Shown: in pieces, positions 44,356 through 53,305 of the stretch
Layout of the letters: each line of letters begins with the position of its first letter
Numbering within the stretch: the first letter of the stretch is position 1
DNA from: Marivita lacus
GTDB taxonomy: Bacteria; Pseudomonadota; Alphaproteobacteria; Rhodobacterales; Rhodobacteraceae
Length of the DNA: 64,000 nt
Direction of reading: 5' to 3'
Assembly: GCF_014637725.1 (NCBI RefSeq)
Contig: NZ_BMFC01000006.1
Location: 149,790 to 213,789 of the forward strand
Translations under genes and position numbers: made by a program
The notes under the pieces: model-generated
The model's database searches: none
What the model saw: the letters and a program-made list of their open reading frames with translations, nothing else
What the model was told of the DNA's origin: nothing

Positions 44356-46284
44356 TTAGCCGACCAGGCCGCCATCGTCGCGTGTGACGGCAACCACGGC
44401 AGACCGCGGCAGGTTGCCCTCGCCATCGGGCCAGTTGCTGCCCGGGTGCTGGATGCCGACGAACATCGTGCGACGGTCTGTCGACCAGCACAGGCCTGTG
44501 ACTTCGCAGCCGTTCGGACCGGTCAGGAAGCGCTCGATGCGGCCCGTCACGGGGTCGCCTGCCAGCATCTGGTTGTTGCCCATGCCGGCAAAGTCGCCTT
44601 CGTTGTCGTCGTCGCCGTCGGTCTGGATCCAGATCAGGCCAGTCGAGTCGATGACCATGCCGTCGGGCGAGTTGAACAGGTTGCCCGCGTTGATGTTCGC
44701 AGAGCCTGCCATCGGGCCGTCTGCGTGAACGGTCGGGTTGCCGGCCATCACGTAGAGATCCCAAGAGAAACCATCCGCACCGTGGTCGCCGCCTTCGGGG
44801 CGCCAACGCACGATCTGACCGTATTTGTTCGTGTCACGCGGGTTGACCGCGTTGACCGTCATCGGATCGCCACCGGCATTGGTGCGCACGGTGCCATCGT
44901 CGTTCAACACACCGCGACGCGAGTTGTTGGTCAGGCAGCAATAGGCCTCGGATGCGTTCGGGTGAACGGCGATCCACTCGGGACGGTCCATGGTGGTCGC
45001 GCCGACCTTGGAGGCCGCCATGCGGGTGAAGACCGCGATATGCGCCGCGTCCATTCCGGTGGTTGCCGGTGTCAGCGGGACCCAGCGACCATTCATGTCG
45101 TCTTCGAACACCGCAACCGACAGCGTGCCCTCGACCAGCAGGGAGGATGTGTCCTCGCCGGGTACGTAGATGCCATTGCTGACCCAACGATACATGAACT
45201 CGCCACGCTCGTCGTCGCCCATGTACACCACAACGCGGCCATCGGCGGCGATGCCGTAAGCGGCGTTCTCGTGCTTGAAGCGGCCCAGAGCGGTATGCTT
45301 GATCGGGGTCATGTCCGGGTTTGCCGGGTCGATTTCCACGATATAGCCCGCGCGGTGCGGCTCGTTCGGGTTGGTTGCGACGTCAAAGCGCGCATCGAAG
45401 CCGTGGTAGTTATAGCGGCCAGCATCAACCTTGGTGGACACGCCGTACCGCTTGAAGCCATCCATCACCATGGAGTCGGCGGACACTTCGGAGGCGGCGC
45501 CGAAATAGCCGTTGAAGTTTTCTTCGCAGGTCAGGTAGGTGCCCCACGGCGTCCGGCCGGACCCGCAGTTGTTCATCGTGCCAAGCGACGCCATGCCGGT
45601 CGGATCGGCTTCGGTCTTGAGCAGGTCGTGACCGGCTGCCGGACCCGAGAAGGTCATCGGCGTGTTGTGGTGGATGCGGCGATTGTAGGGGCTGTCGAGC
45701 ACGACCGACCAGCCGTCATCGTTCTGCGCCAGTTCCATGACTGTCACGCCCTGCAGGTGCTGCAGGATACGCACGTCATCAAGGCTGCCCGGCAGACCGT
45801 CTTCGCGGTGCGGCAGGTTCACCTTGTTGTTGGTGTATTCGCTGTTCACGACGAGGATCTCGCGCCCGTCGACATTGTACAGTTCCATGCCGTCGGTGTT
45901 TTCGCCCATCACGCGGTCGGCAAATTCGACCGACACGCCTGCTTTCGGATCATACGCATTCGCGGCATCCGAGAACAGCGGATCGCCCCAGCGGACCAGC
46001 GTTTTCCAGCTGTAGCCTTCTGGCACGTGCACGGTGCCGTCGGTCTGGGCCGCGATTGGCGTGAAGGGGAAGCGCGACGCGGGCTGCGCCATTGCAGTGG
46101 TGCCCTTGAGCAGCCCCGTGCCCATGACTGCCGCGCCCGAGCCGAATGCCAGAACACCGCCAAGGAAGCCGCGGCGGGAAATCGCGCGCTCGACCACCTT
46201 GTCGAAATCATTGCCTTCGGGGCGCGGGTCGTTCAGTTCGTCCCACTCGTCTGCAGAAAGGTCGTGAATATCTTTGGGTGTCAT
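44356..46284 (-). CDS. phoX: PhoX-family alkaline phosphatase (DUF839)
   Basis: Exported Ca/Fe-dependent phosphatase that releases phosphate from organic esters. 642 residues. A twin-arginine signal SRRGFLGGVLAFGSG near 36-50 fits Tat export with cofactor. DUF839/PhoX texts include MNNCGSGRTPWGTYLTCEEN around residue 235, RFKHENAAYGIAADGRVVVYMGDDER (pieces) and SPDGMVIDSTGLIWIQTDGDDD. Start at ATG 46284; frame open further upstream without support. A PhoB-box array 82 bases upstream supports phosphate control. Confidence 0.92.
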   Translation of the reverse strand: MTPKDIHDLSADEWDELNDPRPEGNDFDKVVERAISRRGFLGGVLAFGSGAAVMGTGLLKGTTAMAQPASRFPFTPIAAQTDGTVHVPEGYSWKTLVRWGDPLFSDAANAYDPKAGVSVEFADRVMGENTDGMELYNVDGREILVVNSEYTNNKVNLPHREDGLPGSLDDVRILQHLQGVTVMELAQNDDGWSVVLDSPYNRRIHHNTPMTFSGPAAGHDLLKTEADPTGMASLGTMNNCGSGRTPWGTYLTCEENFNGYFGAASEVSADSMVMDGFKRYGVSTKVDAGRYNYHGFDARFDVATNPNEPHRAGYIVEIDPANPDMTPIKHTALGRFKHENAAYGIAADGRVVVYMGDDERGEFMYRWVSNGIYVPGEDTSSLLVEGTLSVAVFEDDMNGRWVPLTPATTGMDAAHIAVFTRMAASKVGATTMDRPEWIAVHPNASEAYCCLTNNSRRGVLNDDGTVRTNAGGDPMTVNAVNPRDTNKYGQIVRWRPEGGDHGADGFSWDLYVMAGNPTVHADGPMAGSANINAGNLFNSPDGMVIDSTGLIWIQTDGDDDNEGDFAGMGNNQMLAGDPVTGRIERFLTGPNGCEVTGLCWSTDRRTMFVGIQHPGSNWPDGEGNLPRSAVVAVTRDDGGLVG

Positions 46285-46318
46285 GATCCATGTCCGATGA
46301 TGATTGCCTATACCGGTC

Positions 46319-46337
46319 GGCGGCGACTGGCGCCGCC
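46319..46337 (-). other. Hairpin in the phoX leader
   Basis: GGCGGCG (46319-46325), loop ACTGG, CGCCGCC (46331-46337): a perfect 7-bp GC stem between the lipB stop and phoX ATG. It could end the lipB message or protect the phoX leader. No T run on either side. Confidence 0.5.
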
Positions 46338-46352
46338 CCGGTCGACAGCAAT

Positions 46353-47051
46353 TCACCGGATTCGCGTATCAGATTCGTGACAGCTGCGTGTCAGTTTTGC
46401 TGCACCGCCGAAAACGCCGTCGAAACTCTGACGCAACGCCACATCCAGGTCCTCCATCGTGACCGGCAATCCCAGATCGACCAAGGACGTGACGCCGTAC
46501 TGCGTGATCCCGCAGGGCACGATCCCGTCAAAATGGGTCAGGTCCGGTTCCACATTGATCGAGATGCCATGAAAACTGATCCATTTGCGCAAACGGATGC
46601 CAATCGCCGCGATCTTGTCCTCGGCGATTTTTCCATCCTGCAATAGTTTCTTGTCGGGACGTTCGATCCAGACGCCCACCCGCCCGTCGCGGATATGGCC
46701 GGTCAGACCGAACTCTCCCAGCGTCGCAATGACCCACCGTTCGAGGTCCTGGACAAAACAGCGCACGTCGCGCCCTCGCTTGCCGACATCGAGCATCACA
46801 TAGACCACCCGCTGCCCCGGACCGTGATAGGTGTACTGCCCGCCGCGCTTGGAGGGGTAGACGGGAAAGCGGTCGGGGTCTTTCAGGTCTTCGATCCTGG
46901 CACTCGTCCCCGCCGTGTAAAGCGGCGGATGTTCCAACAGCCACACGAGCTCATCTGCCGACCCTTCGGCAATCGACGCCGCGCGGGCCTCCATCGTGGC
47001 CACGGCCTCGTCGTAATCGGTCAGCCCGTCGGAGATGATCCATTCAACCAT
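46353..47051 (-). CDS. lipB: Lipoyl(octanoyl) transferase LipB
   Basis: Moves octanoate from acyl carrier protein to lipoyl domains of 2-oxoacid dehydrogenases. 232 residues. Visible: [28 protein letters not shown] near 73, the active-site Lys region [19 protein letters not shown], and the acyl-accepting Cys in [16 protein letters not shown] near 177. Start ATG 47051 rather than the open frame from 47108. A 6-bp GC hairpin (47061-47076) stands ten bases before the start. The 3' end carries the phoX Pho box. Confidence 0.95.
   Translation of the reverse strand: MVEWIISDGLTDYDEAVATMEARAASIAEGSADELVWLLEHPPLYTAGTSARIEDLKDPDRFPVYPSKRGGQYTYHGPGQRVVYVMLDVGKRGRDVRCFVQDLERWVIATLGEFGLTGHIRDGRVGVWIERPDKKLLQDGKIAEDKIAAIGIRLRKWISFHGISINVEPDLTHFDGIVPCGITQYGVTSLVDLGLPVTMEDLDVALRQSFDGVFGGAAKLTRSCHESDTRIR
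46366..46394 (-). promoter_or_regulatory. Pho box (three 7-mers) upstream of phoX
   Basis: On the minus strand: CTGACAC (46394-46388), GCAG, CTGTCAC (46383-46377), GAAT, CTGATAC (46372-46366). Three repeats of the PhoB half-site CTGTCAC with 4-base spacers give the 11-base period of a Pho box. The middle copy is exact, the outer two differ at one and two positions. It lies inside the last codons of lipB, so the sequence serves both coding and control. Confidence 0.72.
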
Positions 47052-47060
47052 GCGCGCTAC

Positions 47061-47076
47061 CGGGGCAACGGCCCCG
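47061..47076 (-). other. GC hairpin at the lipB start
   Basis: CGGGGC-AACG-GCCCCG, a perfect 6-bp stem, ending ten bases before the lipB ATG on the minus strand and covering where its ribosome site would be. It resembles the GGGG/CCCC hairpins at 13676-13772. Confidence 0.5.
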
Positions 47077-47222
47077 CCTCCTTGATCATCGGGATATGGC
47101 GCCCGCAAGCCGCAATGTCACCCCCTCGACGGCCATCGCCTGGGGGCGCGAAGGTTTCTCGAAATTTGCCCTTGCTCCCGATTGCGACCTTCGGTAATCA
47201 CCCGCCTACCAGTCAAGACAGT

Positions 47223-47308
47223 GCGGTCGTGGCGGAATGGTAGACGCGCAGCGTTGAGGTCGCTGTGGGGTAACACCCGTGGAAGTTCGAGTCTTCTCGA
47301 CCGCACCA
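47223..47308 (+). tRNA. tRNA-Leu (anticodon GAG)
   Basis: Acceptor GCGGTCG (47223-47229) pairs with CGACCGC (47298-47304); CCA is encoded at 47306-47308. The anticodon stem CAGCG/CGCTG closes the loop TTGAGGT with anticodon GAG, reading CUC/CUU. A long variable arm (GGGGTAACACCC region) and T arm GTTCGAGTC confirm the class II tRNA. 86 bases. Confidence 0.95.
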
Positions 47309-47339
47309 ATTTCCCGAAATTTCGAATAGCAAGCAAAGA

Positions 47340-47353
47340 TGCCCCTTGGGGCA
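47340..47353. terminator. Short GCCC/GGGC hairpin between tRNA-Leu and the DMT gene
   Basis: TGCCC-CTTG-GGGCA, a 5-bp stem between the 3' end of the tRNA and the convergent DMT transporter, followed at a short distance by TTTT. A weak bidirectional terminator. Confidence 0.45.
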
Positions 47354-47365
47354 GATGGTTTTGCG

Positions 47366-48313
47366 TCAGATCGGCGGCGCGGCGCGTTCGGTGATCAACT
47401 GCCGCGCGGTGACGCGTTCGCGGTGGATCATGTAGAGCCCCGCTCCGATGATGATCGCGATGCCGGTCAGTGTCAGCGCGTTGGGGAAATCCCGGAACAC
47501 GAGATAGCCCAGCAACGTCGCCACCGGCAGCTCCAGGTATTGCAGCGGTGCCAGCGTGGCGGAAGGGGCGAGCGACAGCGCGTAGGTCATCATCATGTGG
47601 CTGACCGTGGCAAAGAACCCGACCCCGAACAGCCAGAGCCATGCAATCCCCTCGGGCCAGACCGGGTCCAGCAGCGCCGATCCGCTGCCGTTCGCCAGCA
47701 CCATCACCGGCAGGCAGAACACGCTGGCGATCAGCCCGGTGTGGAATTGCAGCGCCACCGGATGCAGCTTGCGCGACAGCCCGCGCGTCACGAGGATGTA
47801 GAACGCGAATCCCACCGCCGTGCCGAGCGGAAACAGCGCCACGCTGCCAAAGGCCGCGAAACTGGGCTGGATCACGAAGAGCACACCGACAAAGCCCACC
47901 ATCGCAGCGCCCACGCGGCGCGGGCCGACATCCTCGCCAAGGTAGAACTTGCCCACCAGCAGCACGATGAACGGGGCCACGAACACGATGGCCAGCGCAT
48001 CGGCCAGAGGCATCACGCGGATCGCGGCGATGAAGCAGAAGGTCGACACGAACAGCAGCGCCGAGCGGAACAGCAGCGCCGCCCATTGCGCCCGTGGCAC
48101 CCGCAGAGATAGCCCCATGAGCCACACGAAAGGCGCCATCAGCGCGCATTGCACGACAAACCGCGCCGTGGTGATCTGACCGACGGGAATGCTGCTCGAC
48201 GCCAGCTTGGCCGCCACGTCCAGCAAGGGAGCGGTCACGCAGAAGCCCAGCATCAGAACGACACCGGCAAGGATGCGGTCGGTGGAGGGGGGGATCGAAG
48301 TTGCTGTGGTCAT
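47366..48313 (-). CDS. EamA/DMT-family transporter
   Basis: 315 residues with ten hydrophobic helices in two repeated halves, typical of EamA drug/metabolite transporters (RFVVQCALMAPFVWLMG, FIAAIRVMPLADALAIVFVAPFIV in pieces, and FGVGFFATVSHMMMTYALSLAP in the second half). Inner membrane; substrate unknown. The ATG at 48313 is preferred to the open frame from 48376. No linked regulator. Confidence 0.9.
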   Translation of the reverse strand: MTTATSIPPSTDRILAGVVLMLGFCVTAPLLDVAAKLASSSIPVGQITTARFVVQCALMAPFVWLMGLSLRVPRAQWAALLFRSALLFVSTFCFIAAIRVMPLADALAIVFVAPFIVLLVGKFYLGEDVGPRRVGAAMVGFVGVLFVIQPSFAAFGSVALFPLGTAVGFAFYILVTRGLSRKLHPVALQFHTGLIASVFCLPVMVLANGSGSALLDPVWPEGIAWLWLFGVGFFATVSHMMMTYALSLAPSATLAPLQYLELPVATLLGYLVFRDFPNALTLTGIAIIIGAGLYMIHRERVTARQLITERAAPPI

Positions 48314-48383
48314 GCCAACGGGATAGGTCGTCGCCCCGGCGGCGTCTATGCCTTTTGCGACGCCTTGCGGCACCAAAGGGGCA

Positions 48384-48417
48384 GGGGCTGCGGATCACAT
48401 CGCTGTGCCGCAGCCCC
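48384..48417 (-). terminator. Terminator hairpin after the acetamidase gene
   Basis: 10-bp stem GGGGCTGCGG (48384-48393) / CCGCAGCCCC (48408-48417), with an inner CACA/TGTG pairing on top of a two-base bulge. It begins 12 bases after the acetamidase stop on the minus strand. No marked U run. Confidence 0.65.
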
Positions 48418-48428
48418 GATCTCGGGTC

Positions 48429-49745
48429 CTAGAGCCCGTATTGCTCGCGGGCGTAATCGCCAAGGCCCACCGCATCCAGCTTGGCCAGTGGCGCGAGGAA
48501 CGTCACCTGGATGACCCCCGGCGCACGGCCGATCTCGATGGCACCGTTGACCGTCGCGCGGTTGCGCACTTCGGCGACTGTCATGCCCAGCAAGGTCGCC
48601 GCACGGGCAAGGCCATTGTCGATGGCGGCGTTCAGATTGGAAGCGGTTCCGATCACCGAAATGGGGGCCAGCGCGTCGATCTCGGACACGCCCCACTTGG
48701 TGGCCAGCTTCTGACCCTTGGCCTTTTCGGCATCGGTGAACGGCTTGGCCAGCGGCGGCAGGTCTTCCTCGAGCGGGAACAGCACGGGTCCGTCGATGGG
48801 GTAATTCTTGATCACCTCGACCTGAAGCGTGACGCTGCCCGACACATCCATCGTGTGGCCTGCGATCTCGCCATCCCCCTGGGCGGCATGCATGTCGCCC
48901 ATATAGACGCCCGCACCGGGCACCTTGACCGGGCAGACAAGGATCGCACCGGCGCGCACGGCGTCGATATCCATGTGCCCATCGGTCTTGTGCTGGACAA
49001 GCTGCTCTTCGGTGATGGCGTAATCATGCGGCGCGCCGACAAGGAAGGCCCCGAAATCGCCGGCATTGTGGCTGTCGGGCATCGCCATCGACGGGCAGGT
49101 GCCCAGTTGACCCATGAAGGGGCGCATCCGCACCAGCGTGCCCGGCATGTCCGAGGGCGCATAGGTCAGGATCGAATGCTGGCGGCTGCCATCGGGCAGG
49201 GCGGCATAGTGATCGGCATTGCGCGCGATGGTTTCGGCGGCCTCTTGCGGCAGGGTCAGGCCGACGCTGCGGGTCTCGTCAAAGGTGACGGTGTAGCCAT
49301 GCACGATTGCAAACGGTGTGACAGCGTTGCCGCAGGCGTCGCATTTCACCGCGTCCTGTCCGATCCCTTCGACATGGGTTTCCGGCCAGACCGTGTCGCA
49401 AACCGGGCAGCGCGCGGCGACATAGGGATCACCCAGACAGAACCCCTCGGGAGAGCTGTCATGTCCCGAAGCCGTTGCAATGGAGGTCACGGTGATGTCG
49501 CGAATGCGGATCGCCACGGCATCGCCCACTTCGGCCCCCTGCACGAACACCGGCGTTGTGACCTCGTGGCCACCCCGCAGGCGCGGAGTGATCATCGGGC
49601 CCCAGCACCCCGGTGCCGTGTTGGCGATGATCGTCCCGCCGTTCTCGATCGGGCCGAGCATCGGCGCATCGGGATCGAGAACCGAGTTGGTGAACTCGGA
49701 TACGACAACGCTGCGCCGCGACGGCGTGCTGCTTCCATCAGGCAT
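48429..49745 (-). CDS. Acetamidase/formamidase family protein with a zinc-ribbon insertion
   Basis: 438 residues of the FmdA/AmdA family, which hydrolyse short amides to acid and ammonia. Family text: NTAPGCWGPMITPRLRGGHEV, GVYMGDMHAAQGDGEIAGHTMDV (pieces), SGSVTLQVEVIKN and FLAPLAKLDAVG. An insertion at about 110-140 carries CPVC and CDAC (Cys113, 116, 135, 138), a likely zinc ribbon that usual family members are not known to need. The ATG at 49745 is the first in frame. No transporter or regulator beside it. Physiological amide unknown. Confidence 0.88.
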   Translation of the reverse strand: MPDGSSTPSRRSVVVSEFTNSVLDPDAPMLGPIENGGTIIANTAPGCWGPMITPRLRGGHEVTTPVFVQGAEVGDAVAIRIRDITVTSIATASGHDSSPEGFCLGDPYVAARCPVCDTVWPETHVEGIGQDAVKCDACGNAVTPFAIVHGYTVTFDETRSVGLTLPQEAAETIARNADHYAALPDGSRQHSILTYAPSDMPGTLVRMRPFMGQLGTCPSMAMPDSHNAGDFGAFLVGAPHDYAITEEQLVQHKTDGHMDIDAVRAGAILVCPVKVPGAGVYMGDMHAAQGDGEIAGHTMDVSGSVTLQVEVIKNYPIDGPVLFPLEEDLPPLAKPFTDAEKAKGQKLATKWGVSEIDALAPISVIGTASNLNAAIDNGLARAATLLGMTVAEVRNRATVNGAIEIGRAPGVIQVTFLAPLAKLDAVGLGDYAREQYGL

Positions 49746-49848
49746 GAGTGGCTTCCCTCGTTAAATGTGATGACGTTGGAGGGACCTTAGGATGTGTGCC
49801 GGATAAGACAAGACGATCCGACACCGTTTCAGGTGCCGGAGCCTGCGG

Positions 49849-52185
49849 TCAGTCGGATTTCGATTTGCCCAGCATCGCATTGCGCAGAGCATCACCCAGC
49901 GCGCCTTGCGATGCGGCCTGCGGTGCAGGCTTTGGCCCCCGTTGCGGTTTGGGCGACCGTGGCTGCTCTGACGTCTTCTCGGGTGCTTTCCTGCCCTGCG
50001 CCGGGGCCGCTCCGTCTGCGTTGTCCTTGCGCATGGTCAACCCGATGCGCTTGCGCGGGACATCCACCTCGACCACGCGCACGCGCACCACGTCCCCGGC
50101 CTTGACCACCTCATGCGGGTCCTTGACGAACCGGTCGGCCAGTTGGCTGACATGCACCAACCCGTCCTGATGCACGCCGATATCGACGAAGGCCCCAAAG
50201 GCCGCGACATTGGTCACTGTGCCTTCAAGAGACATGCCGGGACGCAGATCCTTGATGTCGTCGACGCCATCGGCAAAGCGCGCGGTGACGAAATCGGGGC
50301 GGGGGTCGCGGCCCGGTTTTTCCAGCTCGGACAGGATATCGCGCACGGTGGGCAGGCCGAAGCGGTCATCCACGAACGCCTCGGCGCGCAATCCGCGCAA
50401 CGCCTCGGGGGCACCCATGATGGCGCGAATATCGCGCCCGCAGGCCTTCACGATGCGCCGCGCCACGTCATAGGCTTCGGGGTGGACCGAGGTGGCGTCC
50501 AGCGGCTCGGTGCTGTCGCGCAACCGCAGAAAGCCCGCGCATTGCTCGAACGCCTTGGGGCCAAGCCCCGCCACCTTGAGCAGCGCCTTGCGCGCCGGAA
50601 ACCGCCCATGCGCGTCGCGATGCGTCACGATGGCCTGCGCCAACGAAGGTCCAAGCCCCGCGACCCGCGCCAGAAGCGGCGCAGAGGCCATGTTCAGATC
50701 GACACCCACCGCGTTCACCGCATCCTCGACCACCGCGTCGAGCGCCTGTGTCAGGCGGCGCTGGTCCACATCATGCTGATATTGCCCGACACCAATGGAT
50801 TGCGGCGTGATCTTCACCAGTTCGGCCAGCGGATCCTGCAGGCGGCGCGCGATCGACACGGCCCCGCGCAGCGACACGTCGAGATCGGGAAACTCCTGCG
50901 CCGCCAGTTCCGACGCCGAATAGACGGACGCGCCCGCTTCGGACACGATCACGCTGGCGGGGCGCGCGCTGCCCTGCGGCAGGTGCTTGAGCGTCTCGGC
51001 CACCAGCCGTTCGGTTTCGCGGCTGGCCGTGCCATTGCCGATGGCGATCAGCTCGATCCCGTGACGGCGGATCATCGCGGCGATCGCGGATTGCGCGCCC
51101 GCCGCATCCATGCGCGGCTGGAACGGATAAAGCGTGGCGGTCTCGAGCACCTTGCCGGTGGCATCCACCACCGCTGCCTTGACGCCCGTGCGGATGCCCG
51201 GATCAAGGCCCAGCGTCGCGCGCGGCCCCGCAGGGGCGGCCAGCAGCAGGTCGCGCAGGTTGCGGGCAAAGACCGCGATGGCCTCGTCATGGGCGCGCTT
51301 GCGCAGGTCGCCCATCAGGTCGACATACATCGTCAGGCTCAGCTTGACGCGCCATGTCCAGTCCGCCGCCGCGCGCAGCCACGCATCCCCCGGCGCACTG
51401 CCGGGAATGCCGATGGATGCCGCGATGATGCCGACAGCACGGGGCGCGTCGGTTTCGGGGTCAGGCGCGATATCGACGGTGACGATCTCTTCCTTGGCGG
51501 CACGCAGGATCGCCAGCGCCCGGTGCGAGGGGATCGTGGACCATTTCTCGCGGTGATCGAAATAATCCGAGAACTTGGCACCCACCGCTTCCTTGCCGGG
51601 GTGCACACGGGCGGTGATCAGCGCGGTCTCGTGCATGAAGGACCGCAGGCGGCCCAGCAGGTCGGCGTTCTCGCTCAGTTCCTCGGTCAGGATGTCGCGC
51701 GCACCGTTCAGCGCGTCCTTGGTCGTGGGCACGGCCTCGGTGATATACGCAGCGCCAAGGGTTTCGGGGTCGGCGGGCCGATTGTCCAGAATGGCGCGCA
51801 GCAGCGGCTCGAGCCCGTTTTCGCGGGCGATCATTGCCTTGGTGCGGCGCTTGGGTTTGAACGGCAGGTAGATGTCTTCAAGTGTGGCCTTGGTCTCGGC
51901 CCCGGCAATGGCGCGGGCCAGTGCGTCGGTCAGCTTGCCCTGATCCTTGATCGACCCGAGGATGCTCTCGCGGCGGGCTTCCAACTCGCGCAGGTAGACC
52001 AGACGATCGGCCAAGGTGCGCAGCTGCGTGTCGTCCAGCCCACCGGTGGCTTCCTTGCGGTAGCGCGCCACGAAGGGCACCGTTGCACCGCCATCCAGCA
52101 GGCTCACGGCGGCGGTCACCTGATCGGGGCGGGCGCTGATATCGGTGGCGATGGTGCGGGCGATGCGGTCGGCGGTCTGGGTCAC
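49849..52185 (-). CDS. tex: Tex-family RNA-binding transcription accessory protein
   Basis: 778 residues, the usual Tex length from the GTG at 52185, which follows AGAGGAC. Domain order: N-terminal helical Tex_N (VPFVARYRKEATGGLDD), YqgF-like RNase H fold (TLGLDPGIRTGVKAAVVDATG), helix-hairpin-helix pair (VAGLGPSLAQAIVTHRD and KVAGLGPKAFEQC), and a C-terminal S1 domain (GMSLEGTVTNVAAFGAFVDIGVHQDGLVH in pieces). A basic, Pro/Lys/Arg-rich tail of about 60 residues follows. The long frame upstream of 52185 is not part of the protein. Confidence 0.95.
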   Translation of the reverse strand: MTQTADRIARTIATDISARPDQVTAAVSLLDGGATVPFVARYRKEATGGLDDTQLRTLADRLVYLRELEARRESILGSIKDQGKLTDALARAIAGAETKATLEDIYLPFKPKRRTKAMIARENGLEPLLRAILDNRPADPETLGAAYITEAVPTTKDALNGARDILTEELSENADLLGRLRSFMHETALITARVHPGKEAVGAKFSDYFDHREKWSTIPSHRALAILRAAKEEIVTVDIAPDPETDAPRAVGIIAASIGIPGSAPGDAWLRAAADWTWRVKLSLTMYVDLMGDLRKRAHDEAIAVFARNLRDLLLAAPAGPRATLGLDPGIRTGVKAAVVDATGKVLETATLYPFQPRMDAAGAQSAIAAMIRRHGIELIAIGNGTASRETERLVAETLKHLPQGSARPASVIVSEAGASVYSASELAAQEFPDLDVSLRGAVSIARRLQDPLAELVKITPQSIGVGQYQHDVDQRRLTQALDAVVEDAVNAVGVDLNMASAPLLARVAGLGPSLAQAIVTHRDAHGRFPARKALLKVAGLGPKAFEQCAGFLRLRDSTEPLDATSVHPEAYDVARRIVKACGRDIRAIMGAPEALRGLRAEAFVDDRFGLPTVRDILSELEKPGRDPRPDFVTARFADGVDDIKDLRPGMSLEGTVTNVAAFGAFVDIGVHQDGLVHVSQLADRFVKDPHEVVKAGDVVRVRVVEVDVPRKRIGLTMRKDNADGAAPAQGRKAPEKTSEQPRSPKPQRGPKPAPQAASQGALGDALRNAMLGKSKSD

Positions 52186-52276
52186 GTCAGCTGTCCTCTG
52201 CTTCGGTCGGACGCCCCTGATACCCGTGGCCAAGGCCAGAGAAAAGGGGGCAGTTCGGTTTGCAAACCCGGCTTTG

Positions 52277-53305
52277 CTACTTTGCAAACCGCGTTTTGAA
52301 CACCCGCGCCGCCAAGGGCGCGCCCATGATCACCACGAAGATCCGCAGCATGTGATGCGCCACCACGAAGGCCACGTCAGCCCCGACGATCAGCGCCAGA
52401 ACCGTCAGCTCCGCCTGACCGCCGGGGGCAAAGGCCAGCAGGGTTTCCATCCCCGGCGCAAAGCCCAGCCCGTAGATCGCCTCGACAAAGATCAGCGTCA
52501 GCACGATCAGGATCAGGCAAAACCCCAGACCGGCAGCCAGATCCTTGCGGATCTCGGCCATGGTGATGCCCGCGTATTTGGTGCCGATGGTCATGCCGAT
52601 AAAGAACTGGGCCGCCCAGATCGCCTCGGCCGGGGGACGGTTGTGCAACCCGCCCGCAAGGGTCAGCGCGGCGGTCACGATCAGCGGCCCGAGGATCGAC
52701 GCGCCGAACAGCCCCACCCGTTGCGCCAGCTGCCAGCCAGTGATCGCGCAGACCGCCATCAGCAGCAGTTCCTGCGGCGGCACGCTGGTCGCCGGGGCAC
52801 CGGGTGGGTTCGACAGGTCGGCGTCCCATATGCCGATCAGCAGAAACGGCAGCGCCACAACGATGACCAGCATCCGCGTCGCATGGATCAGGCTGAGTGT
52901 GCGGACATTCGCGCCCGCCTCTTCGCCGAAGACGATCATGTCCTGCAACCCGCCGGGCATGGTCGCGTAATAGGAGGTGGCGAAATCATACCCGCAGAAG
53001 CGCTGAAAATAGGGCACGCCGATCACCCCGATCACGGTGACCATGATCGGCACCATCATCAGCGTCGGCCACATCGCCGGAAAGGTCGCCAGCACGGCGG
53101 GGGTCAGCGTCGCGCCGACGGCAACGCCAAGGATCGTGCGCATCGTGTCGTTGAGCAGCGGCACTCCGCGCATCGGGATGCCCGCAAGTGCCGCCGCAAG
53201 GCAGGCAAAAAGCGGACCCATCAGCCATGGCAGCGGCAGGTTCAGCAGTTTGAACAGCGCAACCCCAACACCCGCGATGGCAAAGGTGCGCCACAGGACG
53301 ATCAC
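52277..53305 (-). CDS. AbrB-type membrane protein (PF05145)
   Basis: 342 residues, about ten helices in two halves, of the 'AbrB' or ammonia-monooxygenase-related membrane family; it is not the DNA-binding AbrB. Family text: LPWLMGPLFACLAAALAG, YYATMPGGLQDMIVFGEEAGAN (pieces) and GFAPGMETLLAFAPGGQAEL. Predicted transporter of unknown substrate. It starts at a GTG sharing bases with the TGA of the GntR gene (GTGA), so it is the second gene of that operon and the likely object of its control. Confidence 0.9.
   Translation of the reverse strand: MIVLWRTFAIAGVGVALFKLLNLPLPWLMGPLFACLAAALAGIPMRGVPLLNDTMRTILGVAVGATLTPAVLATFPAMWPTLMMVPIMVTVIGVIGVPYFQRFCGYDFATSYYATMPGGLQDMIVFGEEAGANVRTLSLIHATRMLVIVVALPFLLIGIWDADLSNPPGAPATSVPPQELLLMAVCAITGWQLAQRVGLFGASILGPLIVTAALTLAGGLHNRPPAEAIWAAQFFIGMTIGTKYAGITMAEIRKDLAAGLGFCLILIVLTLIFVEAIYGLGFAPGMETLLAFAPGGQAELTVLALIVGADVAFVVAHHMLRIFVVIMGAPLAARVFKTRFAK

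Noticed and set aside
44272..46380. 702-codon antisense frame over phoX
   Set aside because: phoX shows Tat signal, family motifs, terminator and Pho box; the antisense text has none.
50113..52299. 728-codon open frame antisense to tex
   Set aside because: High GC with third-position bias leaves antisense frames open; Arg/Gly/His-rich translation with no motif, while tex itself is complete.
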